From: Tetracentron sinense
Lineage: Eukaryota; Streptophyta; Magnoliopsida; Trochodendrales; Trochodendraceae
Length of the DNA stretch: 64,000 bases
Assembly (NCBI GenBank): GCA_015143295.1
Contig: CM026559.1
Coordinates: forward strand, 22,024,826 to 22,088,825
Reading direction: 5' to 3'
The position numbers and the translations under genes were made by a program. Each line of letters opens with the position of its first letter. Position 1 is the stretch's first letter. Positions 47,039 through 58,129 of this stretch are shown here, one piece after another. A model generated the notes under the pieces. The model saw only the letters and a list, made by a program, of their open reading frames with translations. It was not told the DNA's origin and searched no databases.

Positions 47039-49202
47039 TCCCGCTCCAAGGATTCCCCATGATTTTATTCCCAAACCGTGTCGTCTTCTTCCAGGTGAAG
47101 AGTAAACTGTTACACTCCCTTGCAGGCGAGGAGACCACCTTTACTATCCTTTTACGGGCTAGGGATGAACTGTTACACAATCCTTTTATGGATCAGGAGT
47201 AAACCTTCATAATCCTTTGAGGCTAAGAATGAACCTTTACAATGTAGGGATTTGGATCTTGAATCGTAAATACAAACTCCTTTAAGAGTTAGATAAGAAT
47301 ATAATAACAAACTCTAAGAAATCTCACAAAAGATGGATTGGATTTCAGCTCAAAAACCGAGTATTGGAGATTTCAGATTTTACACGATGGATTTGAGTTT
47401 TGGATCTTGGTGAATGATTGGGAATTGATAGTTTGATCACCCTTTTTGTTTTTGTTCATAGAATATCTCAATTTATAGTGCATTTAAGAATATAGCCGTT
47501 GGAGAAGCAATGATGCGAAACTACACGTTAAAATATAGCCGTTACAGGTTTTTTTTTCGTTCTGGAGTTCATCCAGTCGATTAGGAGAGTCCTCTGATCG
47601 ACTGGATGAGTCTTCAGATCAGTTGGATAGAGTAATGCTTTTGTCTCTTGATGTTTCGACTATAACTTTTGATTAGCTTATCGGAATTAGGTTTCTCTAG
47701 ATCGGTTGAATCACGAGTTCATTGTTCTGGTTTTTTTTTTAATACGATATCGCACGATATTTACAAAATATCAGTTGATATATACGAAATATCGGTCGAG
47801 ATTGTTGAAAAATTGTTAAAACTCACAAGTTCACTATTCTGTTTTTTTTAATACGATATCGCACGATATTTACGAAATATCGGTCGAGATTTACAAAATA
47901 TTGTAAAAACCTAAATTTCTGGTTCAGATGTCTTGGCACCCTGCGAAGTCGATATATATCGCCGAAATTTTTGAAATTTTGACAATATTTTGAACCCTGC
48001 TTGTAAGGCAAGAATCAAACAATCTCCTCCTGTTAACCTAAAGTTGATAGGTTCTTAGTTGCAAGATGCTTTCATCAACTTATCACTCATGCTTTTAATT
48101 TTGCTTTTATTTCTGATTGCTGTTCGAAACCTCCTTCCCTCCTAATGCTGGTTACTTCTTAGATCTCAAGGATGTAGGCACAATCCAACCCTTCAGATTG
48201 CCAACCAGTTACAGTTTGATGTAGGCACAATCCAACCCTTCAGATTGCCAACCAGTTACAGTCTGGATCTTCAATCTTTTATATCTGAAAATTTATGTTC
48301 CCTTAGCTTTTCAATGAGCCAGCGATATGTAATTTTTTAAGCATATTGAAGATTGTCGAGAAAATTGTTATATATCACTGTACCCATATATTCTTTTTTC
48401 AGGAGTGATTTGTCAAAGTTGCATATTCTTGTTCAAACTGACATGAATGCTTATTCTTCGAATGTAATATGGGTTTGAAGGCATGTTTGTGCTTAGCATG
48501 ACTTCTCATTTGGGTTATGACATATTATGGCTGAAGCATCATCATGAGAAGGTGCTTGAGTTGGTCAAGCGGATCCGCACGGCAAAGGGATATCTGTCAA
48601 GAGGGAAAGCTAATGAAATTGATCAACATTGTGCCCTCATTGGTTGCAAGGGTAAACAACCTTGTCTAGGGAAATGATTTAGAGGGTTGGAGTCTCTAAC
48701 TAAGTATGGTCCCATTATGTGGGGCTCGAGGGTAAGGCCTTGAAGAAACTTGGTTGCCTTGTCACATGCTTGAGGATGAGGCCTTAATTAATCTCCTTTT
48801 TCTACTGGCCCGCTTCTTCCCATGGTTTGATACCTTGTCAAGGTAGGGGCGCACGACCTTTGACTTCTCTTTTTGATGAGTTGCAAGGTTGATGGGATCT
48901 TCGAGCCTGCTTTGATCTCTTGCACCACAAGAACCATGCATAGCTCTATGCTAAACAAGGAGTTCATAAATTGCATGAGTATAGTCTTTACTCTACTCAA
49001 AAAGTCCATCCATAAAACGACTTGGTGACTCCATTCAAACCATGAATAGGTCCGCATTTCCCTTTTAGTCACCTATGTATAGCTCCACTCCTCGAGCCAC
49101 ATAGTGGATTGGTTTGGCCTCCGAGTTGCCACCCCTTTTCCTTGGTTCCTTTCAAGTCCAACATTTTTGCCTCTTTCTCTAAGACAAAGTTGTGAGTAGC
49201 CC
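47039..49202. other. Element C segment left of s5, no supported gene
   Basis: 47.04-47.7 kb reads as SIRE-like LTR leader with GATCGACTGGATGAGTC motifs. A ~118-bp tandem duplication with AATACGATATCGCACGATAT lies at about 47708-47900. A 52-bp duplication with GATGTAGGCACAATCCAACC lies at 48172-48266. Short open stretches at 48483-48677 (plus) and 48788-49072 (minus) match nothing I recognise and could be old captured sequence. Confidence 0.5.
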
Positions 49203-49411
49203 TGTAGCACCCCGACTTTTCTATACTTAATGAATACCATTTTCATAGCTAATTGGCCTTTCTCGTAGTCTAATTAATAAATAAGGGAGAAATTTGAAAT
49301 TCTGAAATGTCAAAAATGTTCGTTTTCGAAAGACGAATCCAACGCAAGTTGAATCGTCGAAATCCGATGAGCGAGTCAAAAGATATGGTCAAAACAGTCC
49401 AGACATGCAGA

Positions 49412-49600
49412 GCACCGATCGCTCGGTCCATTCAGCGATCGATCGGTCCAAAACCGATCGGTGGCTATCGACTGGTCAAAAATTTTGTATGGAGAAATTT
49501 TCCAGAGAGCATACTTTTGACCAGTCGCTTGGTCAGAACACCGATCACTCGGTAGGCAACCGATCGATCGGTCATAACCACCGATCGCTCGATCCTCGCG
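49412..49600 (+). promoter_or_regulatory. CGATCG-type promoter array of s5
   Basis: About eight copies of CCGATCG(A/C)TCGGT or variants, followed by TTTTTGCATAAATTTCAGTAAGGG, the shared downstream flank. Confidence 0.65.
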
Positions 49601-50574
49601 TTTTTGCATAAATTTCAGTAAGGGCTTTTTCATCTTTTGGGCTTTAAACCCTTACCCATAAAGGCTTGCTCGAGCATTTGAACCCTCATTCACTACATTT
49701 AGAACATTTAGAGAGAAAAGGGAGGAGAAGAAGAGGGTTTTCACCTAGGGTTTCCATTGGAGAAGGAATCAAAGGGTTTGACAACCCTAGATCATCCTCA
49801 AACTTGGATTGCTTCAAGTTCAAGGCTCAAGCTCATGGGGGATCTCGTTCTCAAGCTAGGGCAGCATTCTCCAAGGTATTTCAAGAGGGTTTTCTTCCTC
49901 AAACCAAGTCTCCCTCAAGAAAAGGTTCCTCCTTTCAAGTTGGAGCTCAAATCAAGGTTCCTACCAAGATCAAGCCTTGATCTAAGGTTAGTACACCCTA
50001 CCAACTTACCCTAGCAATAATCTAGGTTTCTATATGGAATGTGATCCTTGTTATTAGGTTTCTTCTTTATGAAATGTATTATCTCTAATAAACATCTCTA
50101 ATGAACATAAACAAGATAAGGAAGAATGGTATGGATGTTTGGATGGGTATGGATTGAGGCGATTGGATGCTGAAGGAATGAGGTATGATGTGTGGGGTGT
50201 GAATTGGAAAATGGAGGATGGGCATTGTACAAATAATAAACTTACCCTTGTGTGATTGAATGGAAAATATGCATAAAAAGGAAGAAGATGAACTACTAAG
50301 GAACAATGTATGTTATGTGTTTGACAAAATACTGAATCTATAAAATCATGACTTAAGGGAAGAAAATGCTTTAAATACTTAAATGTCATGTTAACTACTC
50401 AAATGCTCACATGAATATATTATGAATGGAATTGTGATGCCATATCTCTCTTGTTATCCTCATTCCACTATTGTCACGATTGACACGTACACGAGCACGC
50501 ATGATAGCATGAACCGAGATTTCAAGAGCATGTGCATATAATGACCAACAAGAAAATATTGCATGTCAAGGAGG

Positions 50575-50850
50575 TTGGTAGCCCAGGGAGATACAGGTAC
50601 TAGCCTCTGGCTCACAAGAAAACCCCTAAAACACCAATTGTCGAGGAGGTTGGTAGCCCAGGAAAAATTCGGGTACTAGCCTCTGGCTCACAAGAAAACT
50701 AAACAAGTAATAAAAAATCACCCATTGTCAAGGAGGTTGGTAGCCCAAGGACATTCGGGTACTAGCCTCTGGCTCACAAGAAAACCATATATATCAAGGA
50801 GGTTGGCAGCCCAGGGAGATTCGAGTGCTAGCCTCTGGCTCACAAGTTAC
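50575..50850 (+). repeat. Downstream tandem array of s5
   Basis: Four units beginning TTGGTAGCCCAGG or variants at 50575, 50650, 50738 and 50803, each ending GCCTCTGGCTCACAAG. The unit type is as in LTR F (2391-2633). Confidence 0.85.
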
Positions 50851-51580
50851 AAGATGCAAGTTTACAAGATGATGACAATACATTCATGCAGGCACGCATA
50901 CATGATTTCCACAAGGCATACTGGGATATGGAAACGGGTTTTCAAGCATGAGTTTTATCGACATTTTTGCATTCATGCACGTACATCAAGATGATAATAT
51001 TGCTCCATGTTTAATATTGTTTAATTCTATGATTTTACTATTGCCTTGAATTGATGATTGGTATTGTATTACTCTTTGCAGGTTGATTATTGTTATGGTT
51101 GGCTAGTAGCTTGTACTCGCTGAGTATTCCATGCTCAGCCATACTTTCATGTCTGCAGGTACTGAGAGAGCCCTCGACCCGGAGCCTTGGGTCGAGGAAG
51201 AGTACATAGAGGAGAGAGAGCCATCTATTCCACTACAGTCTCAGGCGGACCGAGACCTCGACGTGTGGCCATACCTTGACTACTGTTGAGGGGTGAGTGC
51301 AAGGGGATTTTTGAGTAGTTATGACATTTTGATAGGTGGGCCTGTCCACCTTAGACTTAGACATGTTTTGTATATATGTTAACTTGGAATACCATTTTGA
51401 GAGCTATAGAAGAAATGAAAAAGTTAGTTTACGCTTCCGCATTTATGTTTAGCTTCCGCGCTCTGATTATCATTGTTTTAGTACTGTAATTATCGTGTTT
51501 ATGACAAGATGGTTTGGCAGGTACGTTTAGTCACGCCTAAAGTATCCCTAAACTCCTAGGGGGTATTTTGGGGCACGACA

Positions 51581-52824
51581 AGCCCCCCTATATACTAATG
51601 CATGTGTGGGCCTCTTGCTCGAGGAAATAGACATCTCTGATATCATCACAGTCTCGAGAAACTATAGTGATCCCATCCTCAGTTCCTCATCATCCTCATC
51701 TAATTTGGTAACATGGGTTCAAAGCCTTTCTCTCCGGGCATTGTCTAACCCAATGGTTATCATCATTGATGAAGTAGTAGAGGTTTCTTGGCTTGAACAT
51801 ACCCTTACAAAGTTGTGAGTAGGCTCCTATATACTAATGCATGTGTTGGCCTTTTGCTCGAGGAAATGGGCATCTCTGATTTCGTCAGTCTAGAGAAACT
51901 ATAGTGATCCCCTTCTATTCAGCTGGATAGAGTAAGTTTGCACAAAAAACACTGAAATCCAATTTTCTTGACCTTAATGATTGGAATGATTTCCAAGGCC
52001 ACTTGGCTTGCCTTTAGCAAGATTTTCAAGTATACCAAAGTCTTTTAAATTAATAGATAAACATGATTAACAATTCATAATGATCTTTGGAATGATCTAA
52101 TATGGATTCATAATGGTTTCCAACACAATCAGAACATGCAGACAAATTTTGGAAAAACATTTTATCCAGTCAATCACAAGGCTTGTCTGATCTACTAGAT
52201 GGTCTGTCTGATCGACTGGATAGACCATTTTCTTTCCTGAATCCATTTTTCAAAACCTTTAAGATAGGATATGATGCTAAGGTTTTGTACTTAATCCTTA
52301 TGAGAAAGTTGATCATGTTTTAAGGTCTTTAATCATATTATTATATTAGTTTAAGGAACCTATGGTCAATCTAAGGTTATTGAGCTTTTATCCAAACCAT
52401 CTAATGAAGACTTTTTACAAAAGTCCTAAACACTCTCAACTTAAACTAAGACACTAAAAACCTTGAGAGTTCTCTTTTGATCTTGGATATGATATTACTT
52501 TGTAATAATCCATCTTCTTCAATTTCATCTTTGAGCTTTGAACTTTTGTCATCTTGAATGATGTGAGCTTGAATGAACTTGACTAGGACTTGTTCTTGCA
52601 TATAGACTTTAATATGATTCAGTGGCTTGACTTTGACTTGCTTGATGAATCTTCTTCATAGATGATCTTTTCATACTTTTTCCATTCAATGACTTGCTAA
52701 TGCTCTTCTTAATCTGATTTTCATAGAAACTCAAAAGAGACATTACTAACACAATATTCATTCCTTTATTGTGTTATCATCAAAATCAATGATGTTGCCT
52801 TAGGTCAAAACCTAAAGGCTAACA
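51581..52824. other. Element C segment right of s5
   Basis: 51586-51910 holds two imperfect copies of a ~240-bp unit (CCTATATACTAATGCATGTG, TTGCTCGAGGAAAT). The first copy begins before s5 at about 49185, so s5 inserted in a tandem repeat. After 51925 the sequence is the 5' part of the SIRE-like LTR on the minus strand, with CAGTCGATCAGACAGACCATC-like text. No gene is seen. Confidence 0.55.
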
Positions 52825-52829
52825 AGTAT

Positions 52830-53336
52830 TTCTTGTAGAAAACATCCAAGAACTCTCCCCAAGTCCAATCTTGACCCTGTCGGGTCAAATCCCGAGTCCT
52901 TACTGTTGACCTCCACCAATGGTCAGCCTCACCTTCAAGCATAAAGGCGGCCCAGGTGACCCTCTCTGCCTCTGTAGGCAACAACACTGAGAATATCTTT
53001 TCAAGTTACCGGATCCATGCTTTGGCTACTAACGGGTCAATGCTCCCACAAAATACCGGAGGCCTCATCCTCCAAAAAGCCTCTACCCTGCTTGTGCTCG
53101 ATTTGGAGGGCAACTATAAGAGCAGCACCTAGAGGAGGAGTAGCAGGTTGCCTAGCTACTAACATAGCCAAAGTCTTGGCTATGGATGCAAAAGCTTGAG
53201 CAAAGTTGTGTTGATCATCACCCGATGGAGCATTACCTCCAATTCCTCTTGTATTGTATCCGCGACCCCGAGCACCGTTTCTTAAGATTAGATCCTGAGA
53301 ACGACAATACAACATGAGTCTAACTTGGATACCCAT
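52830..53336 (-). pseudogene. Gag, N-terminal half, of element B
   Basis: Contains RNGARGRGYNTRG, DDQHNFAQAFASIAKTLAML, then in another frame RPPVFCGSIDPLVAKAWI, LPTEAERVTWAAFMLEGEAD, HWWRSTVRTRDL and EFLDVFYKKY. These are capsid motifs of Ty3/gypsy Gag. A frameshift lies near 53040 and a stop follows AWIR. Translation ends where element C begins. The other half is at 18330-19067. The region 53337-53586 between this and the primer site is an untranslated leader without features. Confidence 0.87.
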
Positions 53337-53586
53337 TCCATAACCAATTCAAAAATCACTTAATATTCACTAAGCATATAACAATACACCCAAGGTATAC
53401 ATAGTAATGGCATAACATACAATTTGTGTTCCTAGCGTAGGACACTAAGTGCGGTTGGGTTTCAACCGGTTATGGACTAAGACTAACTTGTTAGTCTATT
53501 CTTGGAATACGACTCTTTAAAATGACCCTGATACCTTGTTCACTCATGGTATCAGTTCTGAGTGACCCTAGGGACTCTAATGCCTA

Positions 53587-53599
53587 GGCTTTGATACCA
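53587..53599 (-). other. Primer-binding site of element B
   Basis: TGGTATCAAAGCC on the minus strand, four bases from the LTR end. It matches the complement of the initiator Met tRNA 3' end (TGGTATCAGAGCC) except for one base. This tRNA is the usual primer of Tekay-type elements. Confidence 0.85.
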
Positions 53600-53603
53600 C
53601 TTC

Positions 53604-56072
53604 TGTTGCGCCCCAAAATCGCCCTAGGAGTTAGGTGGAACTTTAGGTGCGACTATACATACCTGACAAACCATCCTACAATGAACAAGGTAATAACATA
53701 ACACATTAGCGATACGAAACAAAGTGTAGAAGCTTATATCAATGCGGAAGAGTGACTAAATTTTTCCTTTTTCTATAACCTGTATTCCAAGTTCATATAC
53801 AAAACGCATCAAGTAAAGGTGGACATGCCCACCATCAAAATACAAAATAAAGATCAAGTCCCTCTCTCTCTCTCTCTCTCCCTCCATAAAACCCTACACA
53901 CAATATTCTAGATAGGGCTACCTATCTAGGTCTCTATCCTCCTGAGGGTGAAGTGGAATAAGCGCCTCCTCCTCGACGTACTCTTCCTCAACCCAAGGCT
54001 CAGGATTAAAGGTATCGCCCGGACCAGCTAACATGAAATGTACAGCTGAGTATGGAATACTCAGCGAGTACAAGCTACTAGCTAACAATAGTAATAAAGA
54101 AATGCAATAGTAATAAATAAATACAATTCATAACATCAAATTTAAAGCAATGCAATGATCATGACATGCATGGAACAAATGCGAAAACCTCGTATTAAAC
54201 CTGTGTTCATATTTCATGCTTATTCTTGAAAATATCTTTTCGTGTTTCTCAAAACTTGTTTGTCATGTTTAAAACTTGTTCTTTTCTCGTGGAAATCATG
54301 CATGTCTTGTCTTGTTCTTGTTTGGAATCACACTTGTCTTGCTTGTCATGTCTTGACTTGCCTTGTTATGCTCAACTTGTGAGCCAGATGTTAGTGCCCT
54401 TATAGTGACTTGTGAGCTAGATACGTAAGTATCCATCAGTGAAACATAGAAAAGCAACTTGTGAGCCAGATAATTAAGTATCCTTCAGGGAAATAGAAAA
54501 GGTGCACCAACATCTTTGACCGACCCTTTGTCCGGCATTATCAACTTGTCTTGTTTTCTTGTGAGCCAGGTATGACATATCCTAGGATATGCCCTACCCT
54601 TGACTGGCCCAATGTCCGGCTTTAACAGTTTTGCTTGTTTACTTGTGAGCCAGGTGTGACATATCCTAGGATATGCCCTACCTTTGACCGATCCAAAGTT
54701 CGGCTTGATCATTCGTATCGTAAATCACATGTCTATTTCTTGGTTTCTTTTATATACTTATACTTAAGAAAACTCGGTTCATGCATGCATGCGTGCTTGT
54801 GTGTAGCAATTGTGGTAATCATGATGACATGTACAACTCAAAGGATAGCATGTAGCATTTCAATTCTTATTATAATCATGTGAGAATTTAAACAAGCATA
54901 TAGAGCATTTGATCAAAATCACCATTTAGGGAAAACTACATGAATTATACTTTCATAATCTTTATTTAATTCATTGTATTCTCATTTATGCATTTTATCA
55001 AACAAGTGGCATTCAACATCTCTTTAGTCTTTGAAAATTCATAGTTTCCTTCTCAAACATTTCATCTTACACCTTGTGTGCGTTCATTATGTGTACAATG
55101 CCCTTCCCCATTTTTTCATCACACAACATCCAAAACCTACACGGCATCCCATCGCCTCCACTATCCATCCATTCATCTCACACATCCATACACCTTTAGT
55201 TTATCTTGTTCATTTTAGGGATAATAATGCATTTCAACAAGAAAGGAATATATATAAGATCAATCCACAACATTCTTAAGGAAACCTAGGTTATTACTAA
55301 GGTAACTAGAAATGGTGTACTAACCTTAAGGATCAACTCTTGATTGAAGAAAACCCCTTTGTTTTGCAAAGCCCAACTTGATGGAGGAGGATCCCGCCTT
55401 GAGGATGAAGATCCTCAAGCGATCCAAGCTTGGTTGAACTCCACTTGATCTCCAATCCAATCTCTCCCTTCGAAAACCCTCAATCTCTTTCCTTCTCCTC
55501 TCTATCCCTCTTAGGTTTAGGTTAAGCCAAAACCTCCAAATGAGGCCCTATTTAAGGCAAAGGGTTTAAAACCCTTGATTTCATGACTTAAAAAAAAAAA
55601 CAGAGTTACGCGATGACGATCGATCGTCGGCTTGGGATGATCGATCGTCCAAGTTCCCGTAAGCTTTCCAGATTTCTGGGGTTTGGGCAATCGATCGTAA
55701 GGTTTAGGACGATCGATTGTCCAAGATCCAGTGGGCTGTCCAGGTTTCTGGGCTCTAGATGATCAATGGTCAGCTTGGGACGATCGATCCCAAATGAATC
55801 CGAAAGTTGCACAGTTTTTCCTCTGATGACGATCGATCGTCGCAATGCTGCAATCGATTGTCACTCCCCTTTTTCTCTATTTTAACCCGTTGGACCCTTT
55901 GGGAGTGTTTCCAACTTTGTTCTCATCATTCTTGGGGCTTTAACCCCTTTATATCCAACCCCTAGTCTGTTCCTTAACCATTTTCTCATAATTTCCCAAA
56001 TTTAATTACATGGAAGGCCTTTTGGCCAAGGCACTATTCACCAATTACATGCAAAAGTTCCAAGGTTCTACA
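53604..56072 (-). repeat. 5' LTR of element B
   Basis: 2469 bp, left end TGTTGCGCCCC, right end AAGGTTCTACA; the uninterrupted version of the 3' LTR. It carries (CT)n at about 53860-53882, a downstream array at 54375-54715 and the CGATCG array at 55613-55865. The TATA box region reads CTTAAATAGGGC instead of CTATAAATAGGGC. Confidence 0.92.
55613..55865 (-). promoter_or_regulatory. CGATCG-type promoter array of LTR B (5' copy)
   Basis: Seven or eight units of GACGATCGATCGTC type with linkers, matching 14257-14511. Several cores have lost CpG (CGATCAATGG, GCAATCGATTG), as expected for methylated DNA. Confidence 0.65.
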
Positions 56073-56765
56073 CTTAGGGGGGTTTTGACTTCAGTCTTGT
56101 ATCATGAAGACTTTTGAAGCTTTGATTCGCATTTTGAGAGCGATTAGACAGTTTTCGTTCATACCTAGGAGGGTTTTAACTCCGGTGTTGTATCTTGAAG
56201 ACTTTTGAAGCTTTAATTCATATTTTGAGAGCGAATAGGCAGTTTCTGTTCATACCTACGAGATTTTTAACTCCGGTCATGTATCTTGAAGACTTTTGAA
56301 GCTTTGATTCATAATTTGAGAGTGAATATGCAGTTTCCATTCATACCTAGGAGAGTTTTAACTCCGGTCTTGTATTCAGAGACTTTTGAAGTACGGTGAA
56401 TAATTTTAGCTCGTATTCAGGAGTCTGTCAAATCAGTTTAATTTTTTACTAAACTAACTCTTGGAGTGTTAGTCTAGTAAGCTTTTTGTTGTCCTAATTT
56501 TTGCCTAGACTGACTCTTGATGTATTAATCTAGCAAGCATTTTGATTTTGACTTTAATTTTTTCCTAAGCCGCATCTTAGGGTTTTTAACTTAGTGAGTC
56601 TTTGGTGCTCTAATTCCCCTTAGGGTTTTCGACTTAGCGAGCATGACTTTGACTCTAAGTTTTGCCTAAGCTTTCCTTTTGGATTTTCAATTTAGCAAGT
56701 CTTTTTGGGTACTCTAATTTTTTCCTAGACCGTCTTTTAAAGTTTTGGTCTAGTGAGCTTTTCGA
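56073..56765 (-). repeat. Repetitive 3' untranslated region of element A, right part
   Basis: About three units of ~90 bp with CAGTTTCCATTCATACCTAG and TCTTGAAGACTTTTGAAGC at 56075-56390, then about five units of ~75 bp with TTTTTGCCTAGACTGACTC and TTTAGCGAGC-like ends. They continue in 4791-6353 beyond element B. Confidence 0.75.
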
Positions 56766-56768
56766 TTC

Positions 56769-57990
56769 CTAAGAGTAATATCGCTTTAGGAATCTTGCAT
56801 TGGCTGGAGGGATGATTCGCTCTCCATCCATTGAACTCAACAGGTATGCTCCATTAGAATATAGCTTCTTGATGACGTAGGGTCCTTCCCACTTTGGTTC
56901 GGGCTTTCCCTTGGTCCGACGAGTGACAATGATCGGAGTCCTGACCATTAAGACCAAATCCCCTATTTTAAAAGACCTTAGTCTCACACTTTTGTTGAAG
57001 GTATTAGTTAACCTTTGTTGGTACATCTCTAAAATCTGTTGGGCTTGGGGATGATATTCATAAAGAATTTCGACCTTTGCAAGTCAAACCTTAGCTAAGT
57101 CTTCATTTCTGATAGATTACTGAATTGCCACCCATAGAGAGGGAATTTGAATTTCTAGGGGGAGAACTGTTTCACCGCCGAAGACCAGGGAATATGGCGT
57201 GACCTGAGTTGGAGTCTGGTAAGTAGTCCTGTATGCCCAAAGTGCTTCGGGTAGGCATTCGCTTCAGTCCCGTTTGCTTTTGTTCACAACTTTCTTGGGG
57301 ATTTTACCCAAAGTCTTGTTGAAGGCTTCTGCGAGACCATTCGTGGTTGCATAGTACCGGGTGGAATAGTTTTCTTTGATGCCAAATTTGGCATACAACT
57401 TATGTATCGAGGTGCTTCGAAAGGGTTGCCCATTATCTGTGATGATGCTTTCGGGAATTCTGAACTAGTATATGATATTGGTCCGGATGAAGTCTGCCAC
57501 TGAGTGGTGTTTGACCTCGTTGAGAGTGACAACTTCGGCCTATTTTGAGAAGTAATCTATTGCAGCTAGGATATATTGATCCCAATAGATAATGGTGCGA
57601 TGAATGGACCTATGACATCCATTCCCCATGCCAGAAAAGGCCATGAACATGTTGTCATGTGAAGAGGCTCTAGAGTCCGATGTATGAAGTCGGCATGAAG
57701 CTGACACAATCAGTGATCATTGTAGGCCAGTAGTAGTATAATCTTTTCAGTTGTATTTGAAGCTTGGGCCCAGCTTGGTGAGTACCGCAGATCCAGACAT
57801 GAGTTTCTTCCATGGTTTGATCAATTTTATTTCCTGAGAGGCACCTCATTAAGATATTGTCCAATGACCGTTTATATAGAGTATCTTCTAGCATTACGAA
57901 ATTTGTGATACGTCGATGGACTTCAGCGCTTTTGGTACGGTATTTGGGCAGTCGATCATGTTGGAGATAATTGATGAAGGGTTGTCGCCA
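56769..57990 (-). pseudogene. Integrase of element A (second pol copy)
   Basis: Reading right to left: TLYKRSLDNILMRCLSGNK, a zinc-finger region (EETHVWICGTHQAGPKLQ, RLYYYWPTM), then core pieces in another frame including AEVVTLNEVKHHSV, ESIITDNGQPFRS (second Asp of DDE) and ATTNGLAEAFNKTLGK (Glu). VFGGETVLPLEI follows, and the C-terminal MYQQRLTNTFNKSVRLRSFK with WEGPYVIKKLYSNGAYLL. This is a Tat-type integrase without a chromodomain. Several stops and at least two frameshifts are present. The last 86 residues are intact and end at 56769. Confidence 0.85.
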
Positions 57991-58129
57991 GTTTTTGTCT
58001 TTTTCTTTAATTGTTAAAGAATAAACTGCATCTAGGAAGTCTATATCCAGAAGGTGTTTGAGAGTTCTTCTTTCTCCCACTATGATATTGAACACCTTGT
58101 CTATTGGTAGAGTTAGAGATGCTGCAAGA

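Larger units (their letters stand above)
49203..51580 (+). mobile_element. Solo Tekay-type LTR s5
   Basis: Starts TGTAGCACCCCGAC, ends GGTATTTTGGGGCACGACA, 2378 bp, with a perfect 5-bp duplication AGCCC at 49198-49202 and 51581-51585. It is the closest relative of the LTR of element F: the same CGATCG array (49412-49600) and the same downstream repeat (50575-50850). It sits in element C. Confidence 0.94.
19073..52824 (-). mobile_element. SIRE-like Copia LTR (element C), probably solo, with nested elements
   Basis: Ends TGTTGCCCAGG... and ...GGCTAACA, with a perfect 5-bp duplication AGTAT at 19068-19072 and 52825-52829. Read on the minus strand it starts TGTTAGCC and soon has TTTTGATGATAACACAAT, and ends with AATATTTTTCAATTG...CACCCCCCTTAGGGTCC. 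These are hallmarks of SIRE/Maximus-type LTRs. No pol or gag of a Copia element is visible between the ends. Own sequence is 19073-19332, 47036-49202 and 51581-52824, about 3.7 kb, long for one LTR, so it may include extra insertions. It hosts CACTA element D and solo LTR s5. Confidence 0.75.
6354..56072 (-). mobile_element. Tekay/Del-type Ty3/gypsy element B (both LTRs present)
   Basis: A minus-strand element. 5' LTR 53604-56072, primer site 53587-53599, gag split by element C, then protease, reverse transcriptase, RNase H, integrase and chromodomain down to 14791, polypurine tract 14702-14720, and 3' LTR 6354-14701 carrying nested solo LTRs. The target duplication is CCTAG (6349-6353) and CTTAG (56073-56077), with one mismatch. 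Without insertions the LTRs are about 2456 and 2469 bp. In the first ~165 aligned LTR bases I count about 17 differences, mostly transitions, so it is an old insertion. Confidence 0.9.

Noticed and set aside
48483-48677. Possible small host gene (64 codons)
   Set aside because: No recognisable domain, no neighbouring exon, and it lies inside repeat sequence; kept only as a note in the finding on the unidentified segment.
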